A stretch of 64,000 bases of DNA from Anaerolineales bacterium (GTDB taxonomy: Bacteria > Chloroflexota > Anaerolineae > Anaerolineales > Villigracilaceae), in NCBI GenBank assembly GCA_014860745.1, contig JACZJC010000078.1, positions 1 through 64,000 on the forward strand, in the 5' to 3' direction. The notes beneath the pieces were generated by a model. That model searched no databases, was not told the DNA's origin, and saw only the letters and a list, made by a program, of their open reading frames with translations. Positions 56,085 through 64,000 of the stretch are shown here, piece after piece. A program made the position numbers and the translations under genes. Numbering within the stretch: position 1 is the stretch's first letter; every line of letters starts with the position of its first letter.

Positions 56085-56561
56085 ATGTCCAAACTAACTC
56101 ACCTCGATGAACACGGTCGCGCCAAGATGGTGGATGTCAGCGACAAGCCTGACACCTCTCGCACCGCCATCGCGCGCGGCGAAGTCCACATGAAAAAAGA
56201 GACATTGGATTTGATCCGTGCAGGTCAGATAAAGAAGGGCGATGTGTTGACTGTGGCACAAATCGCAGGCATCACCGCCTCCAAACGGACCTCGGACCTG
56301 ATTCCGTTATGTCATCCTCTTCCACTCTCAAAAGTGGACGTCGACCTCGAGCTGGACGATACGCTCCCCGGAGTGGTCATCACCGCCACAGCCAAAGTCA
56401 CCGGCAAGACCGGCGTCGAAATGGAAGCCCTCACCGCCGTCTCCGTCGCCGCGCTCACCGTCTACGACATGGCAAAAGCCGCCGAGAAAACCATGCGCAT
56501 TCAGAATATTCGCCTCATCGAAAAGCATGGCGGTCAATCGGGTGACATTGTCAATCTGTAA
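56085..56561 (+). CDS. moaC: Cyclic pyranopterin monophosphate synthase MoaC
   Basis: [65 protein letters not shown]. Confidence 0.96.
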   Translation: MSKLTHLDEHGRAKMVDVSDKPDTSRTAIARGEVHMKKETLDLIRAGQIKKGDVLTVAQIAGITASKRTSDLIPLCHPLPLSKVDVDLELDDTLPGVVITATAKVTGKTGVEMEALTAVSVAALTVYDMAKAAEKTMRIQNIRLIEKHGGQSGDIVNL

Positions 56562-56633
56562 GGACGACCCTTCAATCCCGTCCAGGTGCCTCACTTTCAC
56601 TGAGCGGGTCGCCCCTACATTATTGGTAAACCT

Positions 56634-57002
56634 ATGAATTACTCCTCAATCAACCTCCAGGAAAAACTCACAAAATTCTCCGAACACTGGTCGCCGAAAA
56701 TTATCGCCCAGTTGAACGACTACCATCTCAAATTAGCAAAGGTAAAGGGCGAATTCGTCTGGCACGACCACCCCGAAACCGATGAAGTTTTCATCGTTGT
56801 CAAAGGTCACCTCGAAATTTTCTTCCGCGATGGCAAAGTCTCACTGGATGAAGGTGAAATGTTCGTCGTCCCGAAAGGAGTAGAGCACAAACCTGTCGCC
56901 GGGCAGGAATGTCACATTCTGCTGATCGAACCTGCGGGTACGGTCAACACAAGTGATGCAAAGGACTCATCGCTAACCGCCCCAAATGACATCTGGATTT
57001 AA
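56634..57002 (+). CDS. Cupin-domain protein
   Basis: [54 protein letters not shown]. Confidence 0.92.
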   Translation: MNYSSINLQEKLTKFSEHWSPKIIAQLNDYHLKLAKVKGEFVWHDHPETDEVFIVVKGHLEIFFRDGKVSLDEGEMFVVPKGVEHKPVAGQECHILLIEPAGTVNTSDAKDSSLTAPNDIWI

Positions 57003-57036
57003 CACTTTCAACCTGTAACCTGTAACCCAAGAAACC

Positions 57037-57285
57037 ATGAATCACATCAAACTATTATTCTTCGCCACCATCCGCGACCGCGCCGGGACAAAATCCATGG
57101 AAATGGACATCCCCGCCGACATGACCATCCTGCAATTGAAAGAAAAGCTCGGTGCGGATTATCCCAACCTGAAAGAGTCCATGAAATCCGTACTCATCAC
57201 CATCAATCGCGAATACGCCTTTGACGAAGCCGTTGTCCCAACCAGCGCGGAGATTGCTTTATTCCCGCCTGTTTCCGGAGGATAA
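57037..57285 (+). CDS. moaD: MoaD/ThiS-family sulfur carrier
   Basis: IKLLFFATIRDRAGTKSMEMDIP...ALFPPVSGG C-terminal GG. Confidence 0.93.
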   Translation: MNHIKLLFFATIRDRAGTKSMEMDIPADMTILQLKEKLGADYPNLKESMKSVLITINREYAFDEAVVPTSAEIALFPPVSGG

Positions 57286-57294
57286 CCTTTCAAG

Positions 57295-57762
57295 ATGCAA
57301 CCATCCAACCAGCCGACGATCTACTCCATCACCGAGTCCGAAATCGACCTTAACGACCTGCTCGCCAAAATCACGCTCACATCCACGGGTGCTGCTGCGA
57401 TTTTTACGGGCATGGTGCGAGGAGTCACCTCGCGCGGTGACGCGCATCAGACGGAATATCTCGAATATGAGTCCTACATACCGATGGCGGAAGCCAAGAT
57501 GAAACAGGTCGCTGAAGAGATTCGTGAGAGATGGCCTGTTGTGGAAGGTATCGCCATCGTCCAGCGCATCGGCAAGCTCTACCCGAAAACGCCGACGGTG
57601 CTCATCGCTTGTACCGCCGCGCACCGCGACACTGGCGTATTCGACGCCGCCCGCTATGGCATTGACCGTCTCAAGGAAATTGTCCCAGTTTGGAAAAAGG
57701 AAGTTGGACCCGACGGGCAGGAGTGGGTCGAGGGCGATTACATCCCCAAGCCCGGAGAATAA
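57295..57762 (+). CDS. moaE: Molybdopterin synthase catalytic subunit MoaE
   Basis: GAAAIFTGMVRGVTSRGD, LEYESYIPMAEAKMKQVAEEI, VWKKEVGPDGQEWVEGD. Confidence 0.95.
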   Translation: MQPSNQPTIYSITESEIDLNDLLAKITLTSTGAAAIFTGMVRGVTSRGDAHQTEYLEYESYIPMAEAKMKQVAEEIRERWPVVEGIAIVQRIGKLYPKTPTVLIACTAAHRDTGVFDAARYGIDRLKEIVPVWKKEVGPDGQEWVEGDYIPKPGE

Positions 57763-57764
57763 TA

Positions 57765-58328
57765 TTGTTATTACATACGCAACGATTGCTTTTGAGAAAT
57801 TTTACCGCCTCCGACCTGGAGGCGTTTTTGGCTTACCGTAATGAACCAGAGGTTTCGAAATACCAGAGTTGGGCTGTACCTTATCAGCGAGAGAAAGGTG
57901 AGGCGTTTATTGCCGAGATGAAAGACATCCACTCGCCAAAGCAAGGGCAGTGGCTGCAGCTTGCATTGGAGTTGAAGGAAACTGGTGAATTGATCGGCGA
58001 TGTCGGGTTTTGCATTAAAGAGAATGATATCCGTCAGGCTGTGATCGGATTTACAATTTCGTCCACCTTTTGGAAAAATGGATTTGCCACCGAGGCGTTG
58101 AAAGCCCTGCTGGATTATCTCTTTGAAGATATCGACCTGCACCGTGTCACTGCTGATTGCGATACGGAAAACACTAGCTCATGGAAAACGTTGGAAAAAC
58201 TTGGCTTTCGGCGGGAAGCTCATTTTGTGGAGAGCTTCTCCGTCCATAACGGGTACACGAGCGAATATCATTACGGGCTTTTACAGCGGGAGTGGCGGGC
58301 AAGGACCGGGCAAGGGAATGCTTGTTGA
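57765..58328 (+). CDS. GNAT-family N-acetyltransferase
   Basis: TQRLLLRNFTASDLEAFLAYRNEPEVSKYQSW...TADCDTENTSSWKTLEKLGFRREAHF. Confidence 0.88.
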   Translation: MLLHTQRLLLRNFTASDLEAFLAYRNEPEVSKYQSWAVPYQREKGEAFIAEMKDIHSPKQGQWLQLALELKETGELIGDVGFCIKENDIRQAVIGFTISSTFWKNGFATEALKALLDYLFEDIDLHRVTADCDTENTSSWKTLEKLGFRREAHFVESFSVHNGYTSEYHYGLLQREWRARTGQGNAC

Positions 58329-58450
58329 GGCCGGGCATCCGTCGGCATGGATGAAGCGTGAGGTTTAACCGCCGCCCGTGACGAAGTTAATCCTGTGGGG
58401 TTTTTATATTGAGCTTCATTTCGATCAATAAATAACTCTCTGGAGGAGAA

Positions 58451-59695
58451 ATGCAGGAACGTATTGTTATTACGGGTATGGGAACGGTTAATCCGCTCGG
58501 GTTGAATGTAGCGGAAACCTGGAGAAATTTGATCGCGGGCGTTTCCGGCGTCGGTCCCATCACTCTGTTCGATTCACACGCAGCCGCATTACAGGTGCAT
58601 ATCGCCGCGGAAGTGAAGAATTTCAAACCTGAAGAGTTTATGGACGCAAAAGAGGCGCGGCGCCGCGACCGGTTCGAGCAATTCGCGATCGTGGCAGCGA
58701 AAGAGGCCTTGCTTCAGTCCAGTTTGGAGATCACCGAAAAGAACGCCGGCAGGATCGGTGTGATTATTTCATCGGCGATTGGCGGCCTGCATTCATTGCA
58801 GGAAGCGACGTTGACAAATTACAAGGAGGGACCGAAGCGTGTCAGTCCGTTTTTGATTCCCATGTTGATGGCGAACGGCGGTGCCGGGATGGCGGCGATC
58901 GAATTTGGGATAAAAGGCCCGTGTTTTTCCGTGGCTTCCGCCTGCGCTTCCGGCGCGGATGGAATTGGAACGGCGTTGATGATGCTGCACACAGGGATGA
59001 TCGATGCGGCGCTGACGGGAGCTTCCGAAGCCACGATCACATCCACGGGTGTGGCTGCCTTCGACCGCGTGGGAGCGATGTCACGCAGGAACGATAATTC
59101 CTCGATGACGCCACAGCCCTTCGATAAAAACCGGGATGGCCTGGTGATGGGAGAAGGTGCGGCTGTGCTGGTACTGGAACGGGAAGCGGATGCAAAAGCC
59201 CGTGGAGCGAACATTCTCGCAGAACTGGCGGGCTATGGTGCCACGGCCGACGCATATCATGTTACTGCGCCGCACGAGCATGGTGCCGGCGGTGCAGCCG
59301 CCATGTTAATGGCGATTTCCTCTGCGAAGGCAAATATCGATGAAGTTGGCTACATCAATGCGCACGGCACTGGGACGCTCTTAAACGACCAGGCAGAGAC
59401 ACGCGCCGTGAAAGCTGCGTTTGGAGAACGGGCATACAAACTGCCCATTTCCTCCACAAAATCGATGACAGGTCATATGATGGGCGCGACAGGCGCGTTG
59501 GAAGCCATCTTTTGCGTGCAGGCCGTCCGCGAGGGGATTTTGCCGCCAACAATTCATTACGAAACTCCCGACCCGGAATGTGACCTGGATTACATCCCGA
59601 ACAAGGCGCGGGAGGCCAAGGTCACATTTGCCATCTCCAATGCCTTCGGCTTTGGCGGCCATAATGCGGTGCTGGCCGTAAAGAAGCATTCCTGA
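58451..59695 (+). CDS. fabF: 3-oxoacyl-ACP synthase II
   Basis: [71 protein letters not shown]. Confidence 0.95.
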   Translation: MQERIVITGMGTVNPLGLNVAETWRNLIAGVSGVGPITLFDSHAAALQVHIAAEVKNFKPEEFMDAKEARRRDRFEQFAIVAAKEALLQSSLEITEKNAGRIGVIISSAIGGLHSLQEATLTNYKEGPKRVSPFLIPMLMANGGAGMAAIEFGIKGPCFSVASACASGADGIGTALMMLHTGMIDAALTGASEATITSTGVAAFDRVGAMSRRNDNSSMTPQPFDKNRDGLVMGEGAAVLVLEREADAKARGANILAELAGYGATADAYHVTAPHEHGAGGAAAMLMAISSAKANIDEVGYINAHGTGTLLNDQAETRAVKAAFGERAYKLPISSTKSMTGHMMGATGALEAIFCVQAVREGILPPTIHYETPDPECDLDYIPNKAREAKVTFAISNAFGFGGHNAVLAVKKHS

Positions 59696-59778
59696 TCCGC
59701 CTTGTGATACGAGAAAATGCGTGCTATAATCCGCCGTCGCGAATTTGGATACTACATCACAAAGTAAGGAAGAACGAA

Positions 59779-60126
59779 ATGGCAGACCTGATAAAGGCCG
59801 TTGAGGCCAAAGTTAATGAAAAAATCCCGCAGTTGAATCCCGGTGACACGGTTAGCGTGCATGTCAAGATCAAAGAAGGCGACCGTGATCGCATTCAGGA
59901 ATTCAAAGGCATTGTGATTCGCCTGCGCAAGAGCGGCAACGACGCCAATGTCACCGTCCGCCGCATGGCCTCCAATGGCGTGGGTGTGGAACGCACGTTC
60001 CTTCTGCGTTCCCCGCGCATCGACAAGATCGTCGTCGAGCGCCATGGCAAAGTGCGCCGCGCACAGTTATATTTCATGCGCGCCCGTACCGGCAAGAGCG
60101 CCCGCCTCAAAGAAAAGTTCGACTAG
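59779..60126 (+). CDS. rplS: 50S ribosomal protein L19
   Basis: [95 protein letters not shown]. Confidence 0.98.
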   Translation: MADLIKAVEAKVNEKIPQLNPGDTVSVHVKIKEGDRDRIQEFKGIVIRLRKSGNDANVTVRRMASNGVGVERTFLLRSPRIDKIVVERHGKVRRAQLYFMRARTGKSARLKEKFD

Positions 60127-60148
60127 AAAATAATCCGCCCAAGGGTTC

Positions 60149-60190
60149 TGGAAAGACCCTAAAGGTCTTCATGACCTTTAGGGTCTTTTT
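60149..60190 (+). terminator. Rho-independent terminator after rplS
   Basis: AAAGACCCTAAAGGTC-ttcat-GACCTTTAGGGTCTTT plus T-run. Confidence 0.85.
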
Positions 60191-60203
60191 CTTTGGAGTT
60201 TTC

Positions 60204-60920
60204 ATGAAGAAACCAATGATCGGCATTACAACTCGCAATGGCAGGGATGCGGACGGCCACCCGCTCACCGCGCTTCAACATTCGTATATCATCGCCATCG
60301 TGCAGGCAGGTGGGTTGCCTGTTTTGATTCCCGAAATTTTGCCCGAAGAGGATTTCCTTGACTTGTATTCCCGTCTCAAAGGCATTCTCTTCACTGGAGG
60401 CGGCGACATCTCTTTGAAATATTTCGACGGCTCAGACCACCCGAGGATTGGTGAAGTGGACGATGAGCGGGATACCACCGAGATCACTCTCATGCGGACC
60501 GCTGTCCAGGATGGCAGGCCAATATTGGGAATCTGTCGTGGCGCGCAGGTGATGAATGTGGCGTTGGGCGGCACGCTGTACACCCACATCTACGATCAGT
60601 TGAAAGGCGCGCTCGACCATGCCTACCCGGGGGATTTGCGCCGAACAATTGTCCACCCCGTCAATGTGGATGAAACCACCCGTTCTGCTGAAATCTTCGG
60701 CGAGACTCTGCTGAACGTCAACAGTTTGCATCATCAGGGATTGAAGGATATCGCCCCGGGACTGAAAGTCGCCGGGCATGCCCCCGACGGCTTGGTGGAG
60801 GTGATCGAAATTCCAGATCATCCCTACGCAATTGCAGTGCAATGGCATCCCGAATGGCTGACCGACCAGCCTGCCATGCAGAGATTGTTCAAATCCTTTG
60901 TGGATGCGTCGAGAAAATAA
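60204..60920 (+). CDS. Gamma-glutamyl-GABA hydrolase family (class I glutamine amidotransferase-like)
   Basis: PMIGITTRNGRDADGHPL, LFTGGGDISLKYF, ILGICRGAQVMNVALGGTLYTHI, AVQWHPEW. Confidence 0.93.
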   Translation: MKKPMIGITTRNGRDADGHPLTALQHSYIIAIVQAGGLPVLIPEILPEEDFLDLYSRLKGILFTGGGDISLKYFDGSDHPRIGEVDDERDTTEITLMRTAVQDGRPILGICRGAQVMNVALGGTLYTHIYDQLKGALDHAYPGDLRRTIVHPVNVDETTRSAEIFGETLLNVNSLHHQGLKDIAPGLKVAGHAPDGLVEVIEIPDHPYAIAVQWHPEWLTDQPAMQRLFKSFVDASRK

Positions 60921-60989
60921 TTATTAATGCCTAATTCGCTGGTTGCGGATCAAGTATCACAATTTCGAATATCGTAGTATTATTTTTCG

Positions 60990-61811
60990 ATGTTATCTTC
61001 TCAAAACCCTATAGGTATTTTTGACTCCGGTGTGGGCGGGCTTTCGGTCTTGCGTGAGATACGCAATCTGATGCCCGCGGAAAATATTGTCTACTTCGGA
61101 GACCAGGGACATGTCCCTTACGGTCCGCGCTCGATGGAGCAGATTCAGAATTTTTCAGAGGGGATTACCAGATTTTTACTCAGCCATAAATCAAAAATAA
61201 TCGTCGTGGCTTGCAATACGGCTTCTGCGGCAGCCTTGAAACATTTGCGTGCTACTTTCCCAAATGTTCAATTCGTGGGTATGGAACCCGCCGTCAAACC
61301 CGCAGCGGAAAAAACGCAGACAGGCAAAGTGGGTGTGCTGGCCACGTCCGCCACGTTTCAGGGAGCTTTATATGCTTCCGTGGTGGAACGTTTTGGCGCA
61401 GGTGTGGAGTTGTTTCAACACACCTGCCCGGGGCTGGTTAATCAAATTGAAATGGGGGAGTTGGATTCGCCGAAGACTCGCGCCATCCTTGAAGATGCTT
61501 TGCTTCCCATGATGGATAAGAATATCGATACTGTCGTTTTGGGATGTACGCACTATCCGTTTGTGATACCGCTCGTCGAGCGGATTGTGGGAGATACTGT
61601 TCGGGTGATCGACCCAGCTCCCTCGGTGGCGAAACAGGTCAAACGTCTGCTGGAGGCGGGGGGGGTGTTGAATCAAAATGGAAAAGATGCAAGCGTCCGC
61701 TTTTTCACTTCGGGTGATTCTGATTTGGTCAAATCTCTGTTACCTTTGTTGCTGGGCGCAGATGGGGAAGTTGAAACCGTCACATGGAAAAATGATCGGG
61801 AGATTCAATGA
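60990..61811 (+). CDS. murI: Glutamate racemase
   Basis: IGIFDSGVGGLSVLREIRNLMPAENIVYFGDQGHVPYG, VVACNTASAAAL, VLGCTHYPFVIP. Confidence 0.96.
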   Translation: MLSSQNPIGIFDSGVGGLSVLREIRNLMPAENIVYFGDQGHVPYGPRSMEQIQNFSEGITRFLLSHKSKIIVVACNTASAAALKHLRATFPNVQFVGMEPAVKPAAEKTQTGKVGVLATSATFQGALYASVVERFGAGVELFQHTCPGLVNQIEMGELDSPKTRAILEDALLPMMDKNIDTVVLGCTHYPFVIPLVERIVGDTVRVIDPAPSVAKQVKRLLEAGGVLNQNGKDASVRFFTSGDSDLVKSLLPLLLGADGEVETVTWKNDREIQ

Positions 61812-62883
61812 TCTCCGCTCCCATTTTTCGCATATCTTGAAATAGCCGCACGGGCTCGGCGATGTGTCCCATCATATGGACGCCCGGTTTTCTTGAAGAA
61901 CCGTCAAGATATTGACTTAAATAGGCGACGACGGGGATCGCGGTGAGTTCATATCCATCAGGATGTGCGACTCGTATCTGTGCCTCGGCTTGTTTGCCGT
62001 TCAATAGGCCTTTTGCTTCCACTTTGAGCGCCACAAGATAGGGCGGCCTGGACTTTCCCATGGCCCACCACATCAACTTCCCAAGCGGACGAAGACCGCG
62101 CTTTGGCGCAAGTTTGATACCGACGAAAACCAGCGGGGTGACGATGAGGTCTGCCAGCCAGTTTGAGCCTGAAATATAAAAGCCAGTTTCTTTGAGGGAG
62201 GGATACATGGTTGGCAGATTTCGCAGCTCCTCAAAGAACATGGAATAACAGGTGCGTTTGCCGAGGTCTTTTCCAAAATTGAAAGAGCGCATTTCCCAGG
62301 AGGTGGGTTTCGTCCACACACCGTTTTTGTAGACCTGTGCTTGATAATCGAGAAAGGCTTCCATGAGTTCGTCGACGGCTTCGGTGTAGGGAATGTTATT
62401 CATGTTGAGGTAGCCAGCCGTGACGGCAGATTCAAGGATATCCATTTTTGTGGCTGCGTACCGAATCAGCGCGGCGGGCAGACCGGGGTGATAGCCCGCT
62501 TCGGTAACGAAGCACAGCCCGGCTTGTTTGATTTCATTTTCGCGGGCATACAATGCATTTAGTTTTTTTGACGAGAATTGCACATCCAAATAATCAACTC
62601 TCGCGTCGATACAGGCGCGGACAACTGTTTCAGCGTGGTGAGTGGTTGGGGCGGCAACCAGGCATAAGTTTACATTTTGAAGCGCTTGTGCGAGGCTGTC
62701 CGAGTCTGAAGCGTCCACTCGTCTCACCGTCACTCGCGGGCTGTTTAATTCATCTGCAAATGATTTTGCCTTTTCCAGGCTGCGACCGGAAATGATGATG
62801 TTTGCATCGGTTTGGGCAAGCAGGTGTTTGGCAAGAAATTTGCCCGTATAGCCGTAGCCGCCAAGAATGAGCAGGGTTTTCAT
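61780..62883 (-). CDS. Saccharopine dehydrogenase-family NADP-binding protein
   Basis: KTLLILGGYGYTGKFLAKHLLAQTDANIIISGRSLEKAKSFADEL. Confidence 0.88.
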   Translation of the reverse strand: MKTLLILGGYGYTGKFLAKHLLAQTDANIIISGRSLEKAKSFADELNSPRVTVRRVDASDSDSLAQALQNVNLCLVAAPTTHHAETVVRACIDARVDYLDVQFSSKKLNALYARENEIKQAGLCFVTEAGYHPGLPAALIRYAATKMDILESAVTAGYLNMNNIPYTEAVDELMEAFLDYQAQVYKNGVWTKPTSWEMRSFNFGKDLGKRTCYSMFFEELRNLPTMYPSLKETGFYISGSNWLADLIVTPLVFVGIKLAPKRGLRPLGKLMWWAMGKSRPPYLVALKVEAKGLLNGKQAEAQIRVAHPDGYELTAIPVVAYLSQYLDGSSRKPGVHMMGHIAEPVRLFQDMRKMGAEIIESPDHFSM

Positions 62884-62893
62884 TTTGTATCCC

Positions 62894-63664
62894 TTATTTG
62901 CCAATGAAGATGAACTTCCAGAACAGCCCAATGTTGCGCGGGCTTACCCAAAAGGCGGGAGTGCGTTTGCGATATTCAGAATAAGTTGGGATGCGTTCGA
63001 GCAATTCCTTTTCTTCCACAAGCCGAATCCAGCCAAAAAATCCAAGCGGCATAAGAAATGAAAAGGTGATCGGGTAAATGCCCAGATTGAGAAATGCCAG
63101 CCCAAATCCCACACGGAGTATGCCCGCGTAAACGGGGTGCCGAAGAGCCTGGTATATGCCTGACTTGATGAGTTGTCCATTTTGGGGATGGTACACATAC
63201 AACATCGAAAGATTGTCGAAACCAAAAGTCAGGATGGAGCGGATCCAGAGTGAAATGCCGACGATTAAGTTATACCAGCCCAGAATGAAAAGGATGGTTG
63301 TGATGGTTGGTTGTGTGAATGTGAACTTGGGTCCGTTCATGTAACCAATGTGCGCAACCGCAGCAAGCAGCATGGCAAGCCCGGGGAGGGCGTATTTCCA
63401 AACGGCTTGGTTATAGGCTTGTTCCCCGTATTTTTCGAGAAGTCTATTTTTCTGGGTGAAAACGCGGCTGACAGATAGAAAACCGATTGCAACGATCACG
63501 ATCTGGCTGTCGAGGGTCCAGGTGGGGATCTGGTCGGTAAGAACGAAGTAAATGGTAACGAGAGAAAAAATAAACAAAAAACGGAATGCAAACTTTAGTT
63601 TTCCACCTGTTGAATTCAACTCAGGGACATACTTATTAAGTTCGTCCAAGCCTTTGAGCTGCAT
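62894..63664 (-). CDS. Isoprenylcysteine methyltransferase-like (ICMT/PEMT) membrane protein
   Basis: LIKSGIYQALRHPVYAGILRVGFG...RLVEEKELLERIPTYSEYRKRTPAF. Confidence 0.85.
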   Translation of the reverse strand: MQLKGLDELNKYVPELNSTGGKLKFAFRFLFIFSLVTIYFVLTDQIPTWTLDSQIVIVAIGFLSVSRVFTQKNRLLEKYGEQAYNQAVWKYALPGLAMLLAAVAHIGYMNGPKFTFTQPTITTILFILGWYNLIVGISLWIRSILTFGFDNLSMLYVYHPQNGQLIKSGIYQALRHPVYAGILRVGFGLAFLNLGIYPITFSFLMPLGFFGWIRLVEEKELLERIPTYSEYRKRTPAFWVSPRNIGLFWKFIFIGK

Positions 63665-63809
63665 ATTGCCTCTTGCTTTAGTATAGTACTTCGTTGTGCA
63701 AAGTCAAGCTGGAGAAATTCTTGTTCTTGAGGTGTGAATCAACACAATATACTGATTGGCGTAATCAGCTTTTTAGCGCCCCAAATTTTATCCAAGCTCA
63801 TAAGTTAGC

Positions 63810-64000
63810 TTATTGATCGGCTGGATTTATCTTCAGGTCGTCGGCCGAAACGTGGATGGACCCCAGTGCTTTGAAACTCAAATTCCCCGCTTCGAGATTG
63901 TATTTATTATTAATTCTTTCGAACAGGGCATGATAGCCAGCCTTGACCATTTCTTTCCAATCCAGCCCGAGGAGGGCGGCGATCTGCTGGATAGCCCGGG
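63810..64000 (-). CDS. Partial CDS, hypothetical (N-terminal part outside window)
   Basis: Manual translation ...RAIQQIAALLGLDWKEMVKAGYHALFERINNKYNLEAGNLSFKALGSIHVSADDLKINPADQ*. Confidence 0.65.
   Translation of the reverse strand, partial: RAIQQIAALLGLDWKEMVKAGYHALFERINNKYNLEAGNLSFKALGSIHVSADDLKINPADQ

Overview
This 64 kb window is a chromosomal segment from a bacterium. The gene content looks Chloroflexota/Anaerolineae-like, but that is a guess from gene style. (1) From about 1 to 7.54 kb lies the right part of an integrated plasmid-like element. It carries a DnaA_N-domain replication initiator running off the left edge, whose C-terminal coding region contains six iteron-like repeats. It also has a tandem-duplicated DNA-binding-type protein, a ParA ATPase, small ORFs, an HTH/excisionase-like protein and a large serine recombinase. 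The element ends inside a yyaL-type (DUF255/thioredoxin-domain) gene, which is truncated exactly at ...VPHFEK. (2) From 9 to 16.6 kb is a plus-strand cluster with metal/cofactor flavour: XRE-cupin regulator, NifX-like protein, zinc ribbon, CGGC-like protein, radical SAM, ArsR, ZIP, ICMT-like, DUF364, TrmO and Trx-VKOR. (3) Two paralogous Tat-signal sulfatase-fold proteins occur, one solitary and one in a surface-modification cluster; neither has the canonical formylglycine motif. (4) From 25 to 32.3 kb is an accessory island with gene remnants, a duplicated repeat, a secreted C39-peptidase/lamin-tail lipoprotein and a coupled SIR2-like + 969-aa gene pair that is a candidate anti-phage system. 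(5) From 32.3 to 45.2 kb is a long xanthine-dehydrogenase-type / FdrA-DUF1116 / amidase / cyclase operon with an NCS2 permease; it is peppered with purine-rich palindromic repeats, two of them in frame inside coding sequences. (6) From 50 to 64 kb are mostly housekeeping genes (pabB-pabC fusion, scpA, moaC/D/E, fabF, rplS, murI), with a collapsed amine oxidase gene and a gene split by one in-frame stop. No rRNA, tRNA or CRISPR array was recognised by eye.
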